This document shows, one piece after another, positions 30,104 through 41,307 of a DNA stretch of 64,000 nt. The position numbers and the translations under genes were made by a program. Source of the DNA: Burkholderiaceae bacterium (GTDB taxonomy: Bacteria; Pseudomonadota; Gammaproteobacteria; Burkholderiales; Burkholderiaceae); NCBI GenBank assembly GCA_023266335.1, contig JAHFQJ010000003.1:62001-126000 (forward strand), read 5' to 3'. The stretch's first letter is position 1. Every line of letters begins with the position of its first letter. The notes beneath the pieces were generated by a model, which was given only the letters and a program-made list of their open reading frames with translations, had not been told where the DNA came from and made no database searches.

Positions 30104-30943
30104 TTATATGTTTTCTATTTCTTTACTTCTTTTATAAGCTTGAATTAATCCATCTGCAATTAATTCAGCAATATTATTTTCTTCAAAACTATATATAGCT
30201 TTTTCTGTAGTTCCGCCTTTTGACATTACAGCTTTTTGCATATCCAATAAGTCTTTATCTATTTCTAACGCCATTTGAGCCGCGCCTGAAAAAGTTTGAG
30301 AAATTAACTTTCTAGCAATATCTATAGGTAAGTCTAGTTTAACAGCTATGTCTTGCATTGCTTTTAATAAATAAAACACATATGCTGGACCACTTCCAGA
30401 TAAAGCCGTTACAGCATGCAGTTTTTCTTCATCTTCAAGCCAGCAAGTAATGCCGGAGCTTTCAAACATATTATTAGCTATATTTTTCTGTGATTCAGAA
30501 ATATTTACGCCAACTAAAGCACTAGCACCTTTATTAACAATTAATGGTGTATTCGGCATGCATCGGATACAAGGATAATTTAAATGTTTAGTAATGGTTT
30601 TAATATTAATCCCTGCCATTATACTAATAATTAGTAAATCATTTTTGCAGTTTGATTTTAATAATTCAGAAAGTTCATGCATAACATTAATGCTGTCTTG
30701 AGGCTTTACGGCTAAAATTATGCAATCTATATTGGCTAGAACATTTTCTGTATCTTGAATATGATTAAAAGTAACACACCCCAATTTATTTAATTCATGG
30801 TGGGTTTGAAAATTTTTATCTACAACATAAATACTTTTAATATTTTCATTTGATGTATCATTTAGCTTATTATAACTATTACACATACCATGTATGATAG
30901 CTTTTGCCATATTACCGCCGCCGATAAAGAGGTAGTTTATCAT
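30104..30943 (-). CDS. proC: Pyrroline-5-carboxylate reductase
   Basis: FIGGGNMAKAIIHG; CIILAVKPQD; RCMPNTPLIVNKGASAL; ALSGSGPAYVFYLLKAMQD. Confidence 0.96.
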   Translation of the reverse strand: MINYLFIGGGNMAKAIIHGMCNSYNKLNDTSNENIKSIYVVDKNFQTHHELNKLGCVTFNHIQDTENVLANIDCIILAVKPQDSINVMHELSELLKSNCKNDLLIISIMAGINIKTITKHLNYPCIRCMPNTPLIVNKGASALVGVNISESQKNIANNMFESSGITCWLEDEEKLHAVTALSGSGPAYVFYLLKAMQDIAVKLDLPIDIARKLISQTFSGAAQMALEIDKDLLDMQKAVMSKGGTTEKAIYSFEENNIAELIADGLIQAYKRSKEIENI

Positions 30944-30972
30944 TTTAATGCCTAATGTGTTTAACTAATATT

Positions 30973-31977
30973 TTAATATTCAATTACGACGGCTCCCCAG
31001 CCAAAGCCTGCCCCTACACCTTCCATCAGAATATTATCACCTTTTTTTATTCTTCCGTCACAAACTGCAGTATCCAAAGCTAAAGGGATAGAAGCAGCTG
31101 ATGTATTCCCATGTTCCTGAACAGTTGCTATCATTTTTTCTAAAGGTAAACCTACTTTTTTTGCTGTACCCTGCATAATTCTAATATTTGCTTGATGAGG
31201 TATAAGCCAATCTAATGCTTTAGCATCTAAGTTAGCTAGTTTTAAGGCTTCAGATGCCGCCTGCTCTAAGCAGGCAATTGCCATTTTAAATACTGCTTTA
31301 CCATCCATATGCACAAATGGCTGCCCAATGATATTACCATTTTGTACATGAGATTTAGCGTAGAGCATTTCAATTTCATGACCATTTGCACGTAATATAG
31401 AGCTTTTAATTTGAGAGCTGCAATTTTCATCTTCATTTCTAGTTAATACTACTGCCCCAGCACCATCGCCAAATAATACACAAGTAGTTCTATCTTCGAA
31501 ATTTAATAATCTTGAAAAAGTTTCAGAGCCAATTACTAAAACATTTTTATACATGCCATTTTCAATAAATTGAGCGGCCGTAGAAAATGCATAAATAAAA
31601 CCAGCACACACTGCTTGTAAATCAAATGCTGCACAATTATTAGTAATTCCAAGCTTTTGCTGCACAACACATGCAGTACTTGGAAAAATATAATCAGATG
31701 TTGATGTGGCAACTATAATTAAATCTATTTGATTTGGTTCAATATTTGCTTTTTCTAGAGCTTTTTTTGCAGAAATATATGCCATTTCGCTAGTGTTTTC
31801 ATATTCAGCATAATGTCTAAATTTTATGCCCGAACGGCTAAATATCCACTCATCACTTGTCTCAATATTTTTTTGAGCTAATAACTCTACTAAATCATGA
31901 TTGCTAACTTTTTTATTAGGTAAATAACTGCCGGTTCCTGCTATTTTAGCTTTATATTTTGATATTGTTTTTTGCAT
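30973..31977 (-). CDS. fabH: 3-oxoacyl-ACP synthase III
   Basis: AAFDLQAVCAGFIYAFSTA, LFGDGAGAVVLT, DWLIPHQANIRIMQ, HGNTSAASIPLALD motifs. Confidence 0.96.
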   Translation of the reverse strand: MQKTISKYKAKIAGTGSYLPNKKVSNHDLVELLAQKNIETSDEWIFSRSGIKFRHYAEYENTSEMAYISAKKALEKANIEPNQIDLIIVATSTSDYIFPSTACVVQQKLGITNNCAAFDLQAVCAGFIYAFSTAAQFIENGMYKNVLVIGSETFSRLLNFEDRTTCVLFGDGAGAVVLTRNEDENCSSQIKSSILRANGHEIEMLYAKSHVQNGNIIGQPFVHMDGKAVFKMAIACLEQAASEALKLANLDAKALDWLIPHQANIRIMQGTAKKVGLPLEKMIATVQEHGNTSAASIPLALDTAVCDGRIKKGDNILMEGVGAGFGWGAVVIEY

Positions 31978-31997
31978 ATATAATTTTAGTTAATTTT

Positions 31998-33014
31998 TTA
32001 AATGGAATTTGCAATATTAAACCTATTCTGCATCTGCTCTATCATATTATATTTACTAGCACGGTATGCATATTCTAAAGCATGAAAAAATGCTGTTTTA
32101 TCTGCACTGCCATGACTTTTTATCACTAGCCCATTTAATCCTAATAGAATTGCACCATTGTATCTTCTATGGTCAAATGAACTTCTAATTTGTTTTAAAA
32201 TATTGTATGAGCATAAAGCACTGATCTTAGTTAGAATATTTTTACTAAAAGATTCTTTTATAGATGTAGAAATCATTTTAGCAACTCCTTCAGCGGCTTT
32301 TAAAGCTATATTTCCCACAAAACCATCACATACTACTATATCAGTAGTGCCTTTGAAAATATCATTACCTTCAACGTTGCCATAAAAATTTAATCCACTT
32401 TCTCTTAAAAGTTGTCCAGCCTGTTTTACTACATCATTACCTTTAATAAATTCTTCACCAATATTAAGTAAACCAATAGTTGGAGAATTTATGTTGCTTA
32501 CAGCTCTCACCATTATATCTGCCATATAGGCAAATTGCAGCAAATTATATGCAGAACAATCAGCATTAGCACCTAAGTCTAAAACAGCAGTGCTTGATTT
32601 CTTTTGGTTAGGTAAAAAAGTTGCTATAGCTGGTCTATCAATTCCGGAAATTGTTTTTAATAAATAATGAGATACGGCCATCAATGCCCCCGTATTACCG
32701 GAAGATATACAAATATTTGCATGATGAGATTTTACTTGCTCAATTGCTAAGCGCATTGATGACTTACGTTTTTTTCGTAAAGATATTTCAATGCTATCAT
32801 CCATACTTATCATTTCATCAGTATGAATAACTTCTATATTAGTATCTGGTTTACTTATAAAATTATGGTAAGCACTATGATTTTCTATTTTCTTTTCATC
32901 TCCAACTAATATAATTTTCACATCTTTATAATTTTTTAAGAATTCAGCACAGGCAGGTAATGTAGCCTCAACACCGATATCACCGCCCATAGCATCTACA
33001 GCAATGGTAAGCAT
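31998..33014 (-). CDS. plsX: Phosphate acyltransferase PlsX
   Basis: TIAVDAMGGDIGVEATLPA; ISSGNTGALMAVSHYLLKTISGIDRPAIATFLP; VVCDGFVGNIALKAAEGVAKMI. Confidence 0.96.
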   Translation of the reverse strand: MLTIAVDAMGGDIGVEATLPACAEFLKNYKDVKIILVGDEKKIENHSAYHNFISKPDTNIEVIHTDEMISMDDSIEISLRKKRKSSMRLAIEQVKSHHANICISSGNTGALMAVSHYLLKTISGIDRPAIATFLPNQKKSSTAVLDLGANADCSAYNLLQFAYMADIMVRAVSNINSPTIGLLNIGEEFIKGNDVVKQAGQLLRESGLNFYGNVEGNDIFKGTTDIVVCDGFVGNIALKAAEGVAKMISTSIKESFSKNILTKISALCSYNILKQIRSSFDHRRYNGAILLGLNGLVIKSHGSADKTAFFHALEYAYRASKYNMIEQMQNRFNIANSI

Positions 33015-33196
33015 ACTTTAGTTATTTTAGATTAAGAGCATTTATTATATCATTAAAATTTAAACTATGTAAAAGAAGCCTATATATTTAATCAATTTGA
33101 TTTGCAGCAAAGTGCATGTAAAAATTATGAAGTGGATATAATCACACTAAATAAAATAATTTGTGTATAATATGTGCTTATTAAATGGAGTAGAAA

Positions 33197-33613
33197 ATGG
33201 AAATTACATTATCAATTATTAAACCAGATGCAGTTAAAAAAAATGTTGTCGGCAAAATTTTACAAAGATTTGAAGATGCAAATTTAAAAATTGCAGCAGC
33301 TAAAATGCTTCATTTGACTCGTGAACAAGCTGAATCTTTTTATGCTGTTCATAAAGAACGTGGTTTTTTTAATGATTTAGTTGAATTTATGATTAGCGGA
33401 CCTGTATTTATCTCTGCTTTACAAGGGGAAAATGCTGTACAAAAAAACCGTGATTTAATGGGAGCAACTAATCCTAAAGAAGCTGCTACTGGAACAATTC
33501 GTGCTGATTTTGCTGACAGCATTGATGCAAATGCTGTTCATGGCTCTGATAGCGTAGAAAATGCTAAAAATGAAGTAGCATTCTTTTTTGATAGTTCAGT
33601 TGTTTATGCATAA
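33197..33613 (+). CDS. ndk: Nucleoside diphosphate kinase
   Basis: [71 protein letters not shown]. Confidence 0.97.
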   Translation: MEITLSIIKPDAVKKNVVGKILQRFEDANLKIAAAKMLHLTREQAESFYAVHKERGFFNDLVEFMISGPVFISALQGENAVQKNRDLMGATNPKEAATGTIRADFADSIDANAVHGSDSVENAKNEVAFFFDSSVVYA

Positions 33614-33830
33614 TTTAAGCTCTGCTGTATTTTAGTATTAAACTTTCTACTTTCTATAGTGCTAACTTAAAATCAAGTACATAATATTTACTTAGTTTGT
33701 ATTTTTTCAAAATATGTTTAAAAGCATAAAATCTATCCGTAGTTAGCACTCTAGAAAATTATATAGATTTTTCTGATAATAAGTATTCTATTTTATAATT
33801 CTCAATTTCATAGATATAAAAAAATTCATT

Positions 33831-34283
33831 ATGCAATTAGAGCTATCTTTACAATTTCCATATAAAATCCATAAGCATTTTTTACCAAAATCAATAATAA
33901 ATTTTTGGATTAAATCTGCAATAAAACATATTCCAAATTTTAATAAAAATTTAATGATCAATATTAGATTTGTGGATAATGATGAAGCACATACACTAAA
34001 TAAAAACTACCGTCATAAAGATTATGCAACTAATGTATTAACTTTTGCATATGATGAGATTGCTGAATATATTAATGCAGATATAGTTTTATGCTGTCAT
34101 GTAGTTGAAAAAGAAGCATTAAATGAAAAAAAAGCGATTTTAGCACATTATGCACATTTAATTATTCATGGATTACTACATGCCTGCAGCTATGAACATG
34201 ATACAGATAAAAGTAATGAGATAATGCAGGGACTAGAAGCTAAAATTATGCTTTATTTAGGCTTTAAAAGTCCATATCTATGA
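33831..34283 (+). CDS. ybeY: Endoribonuclease YbeY
   Basis: LNKNYRHKDYATNVLTFAYDE; HLIIHGLLHACSYEHDTDKSNEIMQGLEAKIM metal-binding motif H..H....H. Confidence 0.95.
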   Translation: MQLELSLQFPYKIHKHFLPKSIINFWIKSAIKHIPNFNKNLMINIRFVDNDEAHTLNKNYRHKDYATNVLTFAYDEIAEYINADIVLCCHVVEKEALNEKKAILAHYAHLIIHGLLHACSYEHDTDKSNEIMQGLEAKIMLYLGFKSPYL

Positions 34284-34345
34284 TGAAATATATTAGAGCA
34301 GCACATACTAAAATACACCACTCTAAATCTAAACGCCAAAAACTA

Positions 34346-34428
34346 TACTAATATTAGTTCATTTTGCGACAAGGCGGCATGAATAATTTTGACGACAACA
34401 AAGTTCGCAAATTAAAATTCGATTAGTA
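34346..34428 (+). repeat. Family-1 dispersed MITE-like repeat, copy C
   Basis: TACTAATATTAGTTCATTTTGCGACAAGGCGGCATGAATAATTTTGACGACAACAAAGTTCGCAAATTAAAATTCGATTAGTA. Confidence 0.85.
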
Positions 34429-34437
34429 TATTTAATT

Positions 34438-35637
34438 TTAATAACCAGCATCATCAAACTTATTATTACGCTGATTATTAAAAAACTGCGGTTTTTTACG
34501 CAAGCCTAAATTATTTAATAATATACGCACTTGATGAATTAAATAATCAGGTATCACAGATAAACTTATTTCTTCCTCGCCCCCATAGTTATCAGAATGA
34601 GAAGGAGCTATAATCATTAGTGGTATTTTTTTAATATCAAATGAACCAAAATCCCACACTGAACTTCCATTTGCTAAAAATTCATTATCCCATTCACGGC
34701 TGCCTTGCTTAATCACTTCAAGTACTTGCTGTACCTGAGTATCATTTAAATTATGCTGCGGTTGAATAATGAAATTTGCCAATTCTCTTAAACGGGTGAG
34801 CATACGCACAGCTTTATGCAAAAATTGACGCGGCTGATCGTAACACATAAACCTATTAATATAATAAATGGCAGATTTTAAAGAACGTAAAGGTCTAATC
34901 GCATGATGTGTAGTGCTGGCTTTTTCATAGATTGTTCTACGTAAAACCTCTTTATTTAAAGCCTGTACTCTACCTTCCAGTTGTTCATATTCACTAATTA
35001 ATAATGGGCTATTTTGTATAATATTCATCGTCGGTAATTTTGCTAATGAGGCTTTTGTATCTTCAAGCAGTTGTTTTAGTTGATCAATATCTATACTTTT
35101 GAATCTTAGTCCTTGATTATCAATTCTGTCTAAAATCTCATATAAATCTTTTTCTCTTAATGTAGCTCTATCGCAAAGTAATTTTAGCTCTTTGATATTT
35201 TCTAAAAACTCTTCTTTATTATCATCATAATCTTCTATTTGAGAATAGTTTAAAATAAATGCTTCAAATTTTAATGGCATTTCTTCAACTAAACTGGTTA
35301 AATCTTGCGATACTACATCTATTTGAGCACTATAAATATACATTTCATCCATATTCAATGATTCAATCGGCGAAAATGAATGCTGCTGGCGGTTGGTATA
35401 TCTTTGCTGATTTAATCTGCTGGCTTGTTGTCCAAATTGAGAATTTCTATTTTGATTATTGCTGCGTAGCGAAGAATTAGAGTTAGTGCCTATATCTAAC
35501 GGAGAATTGTTACAAGGCTTAAAAAATGCTAGCTGCCCATCTTGCTCCTTCGATTCTTGAGGTCTTTTTTGGTTAGTTGTACGAGCTGGATTTATAGCAT
35601 CTTCTTCAAAATAATCAAAAGGATACTTCTTATTCAT
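34438..35637 (-). CDS. Hypothetical soluble protein with disordered Asn/Gln-rich N-terminus
   Basis: Uninterrupted 399-aa ORF; Q/N/R/S-rich residues 20-90 then a predicted mostly helical body; no signal or TM; no family recognised. Confidence 0.65.
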   Translation of the reverse strand: MNKKYPFDYFEEDAINPARTTNQKRPQESKEQDGQLAFFKPCNNSPLDIGTNSNSSLRSNNQNRNSQFGQQASRLNQQRYTNRQQHSFSPIESLNMDEMYIYSAQIDVVSQDLTSLVEEMPLKFEAFILNYSQIEDYDDNKEEFLENIKELKLLCDRATLREKDLYEILDRIDNQGLRFKSIDIDQLKQLLEDTKASLAKLPTMNIIQNSPLLISEYEQLEGRVQALNKEVLRRTIYEKASTTHHAIRPLRSLKSAIYYINRFMCYDQPRQFLHKAVRMLTRLRELANFIIQPQHNLNDTQVQQVLEVIKQGSREWDNEFLANGSSVWDFGSFDIKKIPLMIIAPSHSDNYGGEEEISLSVIPDYLIHQVRILLNNLGLRKKPQFFNNQRNNKFDDAGY

Positions 35638-35787
35638 CTTAAACCTTTAAAAAGTTAAATAACATTCTATTAAATTATTCAATATGCTATCAAATAATTG
35701 TTAATTATTATTAATGTTAGTGTTATAATTTTGTATCAAATTTTTTATAAATAAAACTTGACGTAATATTTTATTTTAAAACTTTAC

Positions 35788-36273
35788 TCAACGGGTATTG
35801 AATTTATTATGCTGAATATGTGTTATTGCGCATGCTAATGCATCTGCTGCATCTGAATGCGGAGTATCACTTAATTTTAATAAGTGTTTGACCATTTCCT
35901 GCACTTGTTCTTTATTTGCATGCCCATAACCCACAACTGTTTGCTTAATTTGTAATGAAGTATATTCATAAATATCAGATAAACTGATAGTTGCTGCACA
36001 TATAGCAACTCCTCTAGCCTGCCCTAACAATAATGTTGTTTTTGGATTTATATTCAAAAAAATCTTTTCTATACAAACCTGATCTGGCTTATAATATTCG
36101 ATAATTTCTTGAATTCCTTTAAATATTATAACTAATCTTTGACTAGTTGTTTGTTTTACAGATGTTACAATAGTTCCCGAGCCGATATATATTGAACTAC
36201 GATTTTCAATTTTTATTAAGCCAAACCCAGTATGTTTTAAACCTGGATCAATTCCTAAAACTAACATAACCAA
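35788..36273 (-). CDS. ruvC: Holliday junction resolvase RuvC
   Basis: [53 protein letters not shown]. Confidence 0.95.
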   Translation of the reverse strand: MVMLVLGIDPGLKHTGFGLIKIENRSSIYIGSGTIVTSVKQTTSQRLVIIFKGIQEIIEYYKPDQVCIEKIFLNINPKTTLLLGQARGVAICAATISLSDIYEYTSLQIKQTVVGYGHANKEQVQEMVKHLLKLSDTPHSDAADALACAITHIQHNKFNTR

Positions 36274-38081
36274 GTATTTTCTAAGTTACAATTCATATCT
36301 ATAGTTAAGCTAAATTTTAAACACTGCCTATCGTTACATTTTATCATTATTTGTTTGAGTTGTCGATTTTTGATATAATGTAGCAATAAATCTTCACTTT
36401 TATCAATTCTTTCAAAAATTTCATCAGCATTTTTTGGTAGAATCATAATATTATTTATACTAATTAAAATATCTCCTGCCATAAATCCTGCTTTATAAGC
36501 TAAACCATGCATGTTAACTTTATCTAAGATTATAAAAGTCTGATTTTTATCATATTGTATACCCCAATCAGTCTTATACTCTATGTTTTTTATGCAATTA
36601 ACGCCAAAATGTTGTAAATATTCTATAAACGGCAATTCCTGAATTAAGTCCGTATTAAATATCCAACTATACAAAACTGATTTTAAGTCTAATCCCGTAG
36701 AAATTTGAATATCTTGTATGAATGAATTATAGCATATTCCTTTTTTATCTTTAGAATTATAAAAATTACGCCCATATTTATTAAACATGAATATTATTAC
36801 ATCATCTAAGCTAGATTTATTATCACTATGAATTCTAATATGTAAATCAAGGCAGAGTGCAATTATAGTACCTTTAATATAATAGCTAATATTTGCATTA
36901 TGGCTATTTTCATTAGGCTGGTAATGTTTTATCCATGCATCTGCACTAGCTTCATATAAGCTTTGTTCATAATGTCCTTGATATTTGTAAATAGCATTAA
37001 GATTTTTTTCAATAAGATTTATATATTTCTGCTTATTAATAATTTTAGCTTTATATAAAAATAAATCATCGTAGTAACTAGTGAAACCTTCAAAAATCCA
37101 TAATAAACTTGTATCAAATTCTTGCTGAAAATCTACATCAATAAATGACTGCGGTTTTACTCTTTTTACCCACCAGCTATGAAAATATTCATGACTACAT
37201 AACCCTAAAAATTCTATATATTTTTCATTTATTTTATCTTTATTTGTGCAATTATTGATATATAAATTTTCAGGACCACATGCTAAAACGGTGCTTGCTT
37301 TATGTTCTAATCCCCCGTAAGAATCTTGGGCAACATGTGTTATGAATAAATATTTATAATCAATATTTTTCTGCAAAGCACTACATATATCATTATTCTC
37401 TATTTCATTTAAATGCGTTTTATATTCATTTTCGCAACCAAAAAACTTATCTTGCTCATTGCAAATAGTATGAATATCCTCATTTATTTTATTTATATCT
37501 ATATTATGCGGAACATCGCCGCTAAAGACTATTTTATATTCTTTTTTATCACATTTTTGATTGGTCAAGTAATGATTATCTTTAAGAATTATAATTGGAG
37601 TATCGCAAAGCTCTTCAAAATTTTTAGCATTATATATTAAATTATCAGGATTTTGAGCTAAAGTTGTAAATACTCGATAATTATTTTGTATATTTACTTT
37701 TATTTGTAATGGCTTATTTTTAAATTCTTCGGCATAAATAAAAGATGCTGCTCCATTTATTTGTATACGTTCATCATCACAATAATTACCGCGTACTGAC
37801 CTATCAGCAGCATATAATGTATAAGTTACCATTACATCAGAGTTTATTTTATCTATATACCACTTACTAATATTTGGTTTATGAATAAATATTTCATGAT
37901 TTAAACTATCATAAGCTTTTATATTAATAATGTGCTTTGCAAAATCGCGTATCATATAGCTACCTGCAATATAGCATGGCATATATAAACTTATACCGTT
38001 TTGCATATGTTCTGCTGGAATAGCTAAGCTAATTTCTATAGAATTATTGTACCTATTACTTGGCTGTATATTATATTGCAT
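36261..38081 (-). CDS. M61-family aminopeptidase with C-terminal PDZ domain
   Basis: ORF 36261..38153, likely start at internal ATG 38081; [54 protein letters not shown] (HExxH-like), [16 protein letters not shown]-terminal [22 protein letters not shown]. Confidence 0.93.
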   Translation of the reverse strand: MQYNIQPSNRYNNSIEISLAIPAEHMQNGISLYMPCYIAGSYMIRDFAKHIINIKAYDSLNHEIFIHKPNISKWYIDKINSDVMVTYTLYAADRSVRGNYCDDERIQINGAASFIYAEEFKNKPLQIKVNIQNNYRVFTTLAQNPDNLIYNAKNFEELCDTPIIILKDNHYLTNQKCDKKEYKIVFSGDVPHNIDINKINEDIHTICNEQDKFFGCENEYKTHLNEIENNDICSALQKNIDYKYLFITHVAQDSYGGLEHKASTVLACGPENLYINNCTNKDKINEKYIEFLGLCSHEYFHSWWVKRVKPQSFIDVDFQQEFDTSLLWIFEGFTSYYDDLFLYKAKIINKQKYINLIEKNLNAIYKYQGHYEQSLYEASADAWIKHYQPNENSHNANISYYIKGTIIALCLDLHIRIHSDNKSSLDDVIIFMFNKYGRNFYNSKDKKGICYNSFIQDIQISTGLDLKSVLYSWIFNTDLIQELPFIEYLQHFGVNCIKNIEYKTDWGIQYDKNQTFIILDKVNMHGLAYKAGFMAGDILISINNIMILPKNADEIFERIDKSEDLLLHYIKNRQLKQIMIKCNDRQCLKFSLTIDMNCNLENTWLC

Positions 38082-38187
38082 AATTTTTATATTGTGGAGT
38101 TTATGGTATATTATACTTGTCTTCGTAGAGGTTTTACCAATCAAATTATACAATCCATCTATAATTATCTATAGCCATCCTTATGAA

Positions 38188-38664
38188 TTAAGACTTAACA
38201 TCTAATAAACTGCGTAACATCCATGCAGTTTTTTCATGAATTTGAATACGCTGTGTTAATAAATCAGCACTTGCTTCATCACTAGCTTTTTCAATAATAG
38301 AAAATAAACTGCGGGCTGTTCTCACTACAGATTCATGCCCTTCAACTAATAATTTAACCATATCAAGTGCAGGCGGTATTTCTTTATTTTCACTAATTGA
38401 AGTTAATGCAGAGAATTCCGAGTAAGTTCCAGGTGCATTATGACCTAATGCACGAATACGCTCAGCTATTAAATCTACAGCTGCCGCCAATTCAATATAT
38501 TGAGTTTCAAACATTAAATGTAAAGTTTGAAACATTGGACCAACTACATTCCAATGGAAATAATGCGTTTTTAAATACAGAGTGTATGTATCTGCTAACA
38601 CATGAGAAAGACCTTTTGAGATTTCTAAACGGTGTGGCTCTGATATGCCAATATTTATCTGCAT
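38188..38664 (-). CDS. dps: Dps-family ferritin-like DNA-binding protein
   Basis: LADTYTLYLKTHYFHWNVVGPMFQTLHLMFETQYIELAAAVDLIAERIRALG. Confidence 0.94.
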   Translation of the reverse strand: MQINIGISEPHRLEISKGLSHVLADTYTLYLKTHYFHWNVVGPMFQTLHLMFETQYIELAAAVDLIAERIRALGHNAPGTYSEFSALTSISENKEIPPALDMVKLLVEGHESVVRTARSLFSIIEKASDEASADLLTQRIQIHEKTAWMLRSLLDVKS

Positions 38665-38876
38665 AATGTATCCTTTATTATAAATAGCTTATATACAACA
38701 TATATAACTAAATTAAAATAATTTTCACTGGGCTATATGCTGTTTATAAAATTTACATTTGCTGAAAAAGAGAGAATACAAATGTATGCTTGAAAGGAAT
38801 AACCCAGTAAAACCAATTGAGGCAAGTATATATAATAAGTTTATCGCAACAAAAATGCAAGGAATCACAATCAATA

Positions 38877-38960
38877 TACTAATTGTAGTTCATTATGCGA
38901 CAACGCAGCAGGAATAAATTATGACGACTATGAAGTTCTCAAATTGAAATCTGGTTAGCA
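38877..38960 (+). repeat. Family-1 dispersed MITE-like repeat, copy D
   Basis: TACTAATTGTAGTTCATTATGCGACAACGCAGCAGGAATAAATTATGACGACTATGAAGTTCTCAAATTGAAATCTGGTTAGCA. Confidence 0.8.
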
Positions 38961-39092
38961 TAGATGCAGATTATATTACAAAAATACATTGCTAGTAATT
39001 GCAATGATTACGCCATGCCCTCTCTAAATTTATTTAACAAAAAATTCTTATTGGTGTATTATGTACAAAACCATTGACTTTATGATTTTAAT

Positions 39093-39509
39093 CTATTTAA
39101 CAGAATTAGCATCTACTACAAAAGCGATTTTATATAAACCAGCTTGCTGTGCTTTTGCCATAACTTTAGCCACCCACTGATAAGAAGTTTGATTATCTGC
39201 TCTTAATTGAATGCCGGCATCTTTATTTTCTTGAGCTTGCTGTGATAATTTACTATCTAATTCTTCTATACTTATTTTTTGACTATCCCAAAATATTGAA
39301 CCTTGTGCATCAATTGAAATGCTGATATTTTTTGCTCTAGCTTCAATTTGCTTAGCCTGCTCTTTAGGCAAGTCAACTTTTACTGCATGCGTGAGCAACG
39401 GAGCAGTAATAATAAATATCACTAATAATACCAGCATTACATCAATTAATGGTGTCATGTTAATATCTGATATTGGGTCATCATTATCATTAAATCCTTC
39501 AAAAGACAT
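39093..39509 (-). CDS. exbD: Biopolymer transport protein ExbD
   Basis: DISDINMTPLIDVMLVLLVIFIITAPLLTHAVKVDLPKEQA. Confidence 0.93.
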   Translation of the reverse strand: MSFEGFNDNDDPISDINMTPLIDVMLVLLVIFIITAPLLTHAVKVDLPKEQAKQIEARAKNISISIDAQGSIFWDSQKISIEELDSKLSQQAQENKDAGIQLRADNQTSYQWVAKVMAKAQQAGLYKIAFVVDANSVK

Positions 39510-39537
39510 AATAACTCCTAGATTTATTTGTTATTTG

Positions 39538-40182
39538 TTATTTGTTAGTAATGCTGTTATGTATATCTCTAGCAAACCCGTCTAAATATTGATAAACAAA
39601 TTTAGATTTTTTACTTAAAATATTATATGCCACTACCGCAGGTAAAGCTACGATTAAACCAAATGCAGTCATAATTAATGATTCACCCACAGGACCGGCA
39701 ATTTTATCAATCGAAACCTGACCTTGACCAGCAATGCTGATTAAAGCATGATAAATTCCCCATACTGTACCAAATAATCCAACAAATGGAGAAGTGCTGC
39801 CGACGGTAGCTAAAAAATTATGCCCTGTATGAATTTTATTATGTAATTTTTGCAGACTAATTCGTAAATTTCTCCATACAATCTGATTTAGCGGCAGGTT
39901 AGACTGCTGACCGGATACATGTTTAGCTTCTAATAGACAGTTTGCAATTTCACTGCTGTATTGGGGATCTTTTTTACTAATATCTTCTATACCTTTAACC
40001 AAACTTTCTTGTTCCCAGAAAGATTGAACTGCTTTAGGAATATTTTTAGAAATATATTTTAATACTAAATATTTATAAATAAATATTACCCAAGTTACTG
40101 TGGATAATATAAGAAGAAGAATAGCGATTGTATGTGATATGGCATCGCCTTGTAAGAGTACATCAATTATACTTTTCTGCAT
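39538..40182 (-). CDS. exbB: Biopolymer transport protein ExbB
   Basis: LATVGSTSPFVGLFGTVWGIYHALISIAGQGQVSIDKIAGPVGESLIMTAFGLIVALPAVVAYN. Confidence 0.93.
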   Translation of the reverse strand: MQKSIIDVLLQGDAISHTIAILLLILSTVTWVIFIYKYLVLKYISKNIPKAVQSFWEQESLVKGIEDISKKDPQYSSEIANCLLEAKHVSGQQSNLPLNQIVWRNLRISLQKLHNKIHTGHNFLATVGSTSPFVGLFGTVWGIYHALISIAGQGQVSIDKIAGPVGESLIMTAFGLIVALPAVVAYNILSKKSKFVYQYLDGFARDIHNSITNK

Positions 40183-40433
40183 ATAGCTTAATCTCCTGTA
40201 TAAAATAAATAATACAACACTAAGTTTAATTTATAAACTTTACATTTTCAATAAATCACCATCAATTGAGAATAATTATTAATTAGATTTAGACTAAGTA
40301 TAGCAGAAAATTACATATGCAGGCAATATATAATTGCCAATATTTTGAGTAAGCACTCCATCATATGATATAATTTTTCTGCGGAAATCATACAAATAAA
40401 ATATATATAATTAGTAAAATTCTAGGAAATAAT

Positions 40434-41162
40434 ATGGCTGGACACTCAAAATGGGCAAATATTAAACATAAAAAAGCTGCAACCGATGCAAAACGAGGTA
40501 AAATTTGGACACGACTTATTAAAGAAATTACCGTGGCATCTAGATTAGCTGGGGACGATACTTCAACTAATCCAAGATTACGTTTAGCCATTGATAAAGC
40601 AACTAGTGCTAATATGCCTAAAGATAATATCCACCGTGCAATACAAAGAGGAATTGGTGATACAGACAATATAAACTATGAAGAAGCACGCTATGAGGGT
40701 TATGGTATTGGCGGAGTAGCTATTATTGTAGACTGCTTAACTGATAACCGCACTAGAACGGTTGCTGAAGTTAGGCATGCCTTTAGTAAATATGGTGGTA
40801 ATATGGGGGCTGAAGGTTCAGTATCATTTATATTTAAACACAGCGGTAATATTTTATTCAATAACAATATAAATGCAGATAAACTAATTGAAATTTCTTT
40901 AGAGCATGGTGCAGATGATGTAATTACTAATGAAGATGGCTATTTTGAAGTAGTTTGCAGTCCTTATGATTTTGTAAACTTAAAGGATACATTAGAGCAA
41001 TCCGGCTTTAAATCAGAGTTTTCAGAAGTGGGAATGATGGCTGAAAATCATGTAGAATTAAATGCTATTGACAGTGTAAAAATGCAAAAAATTTTGGATG
41101 CATTAGAAAATTTAGATGATGTACAAGAAGTATATCATAATGCTATTTTACACAATGAATAA
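40434..41162 (+). CDS. yebC: YebC/PmpR-family regulator/translation factor
   Basis: [77 protein letters not shown]. Confidence 0.97.
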   Translation: MAGHSKWANIKHKKAATDAKRGKIWTRLIKEITVASRLAGDDTSTNPRLRLAIDKATSANMPKDNIHRAIQRGIGDTDNINYEEARYEGYGIGGVAIIVDCLTDNRTRTVAEVRHAFSKYGGNMGAEGSVSFIFKHSGNILFNNNINADKLIEISLEHGADDVITNEDGYFEVVCSPYDFVNLKDTLEQSGFKSEFSEVGMMAENHVELNAIDSVKMQKILDALENLDDVQEVYHNAILHNE

Positions 41163-41221
41163 ATTATGACAGCTATGTACACATTAGTACATTGAGGGCG
41201 AAGCCGTGAGCCTGCGAACAA

Positions 41222-41266
41222 CAATTTTTACGACAGTAAAGTTCGCAAATTGAAATCTGATTAATA
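41222..41266 (+). repeat. Family-1 repeat, partial copy E
   Basis: AATTTTTACGACAGTAAAGTTCGCAAATTGAAATCTGATTAATA matches the 3' half of the family-1 element. Confidence 0.65.
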
Positions 41267-41307
41267 TATTTATAAATTTAGACTAAGACATAAAATATAG
41301 GTAACAT

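Noticed and set aside
39093-40182. Possible tolQR instead of exbBD
   Set aside because: No tolA/tolB neighbours and the DMTPLIDV/ExbB-type sequences fit ExbBD better; distinction is not fully certain.
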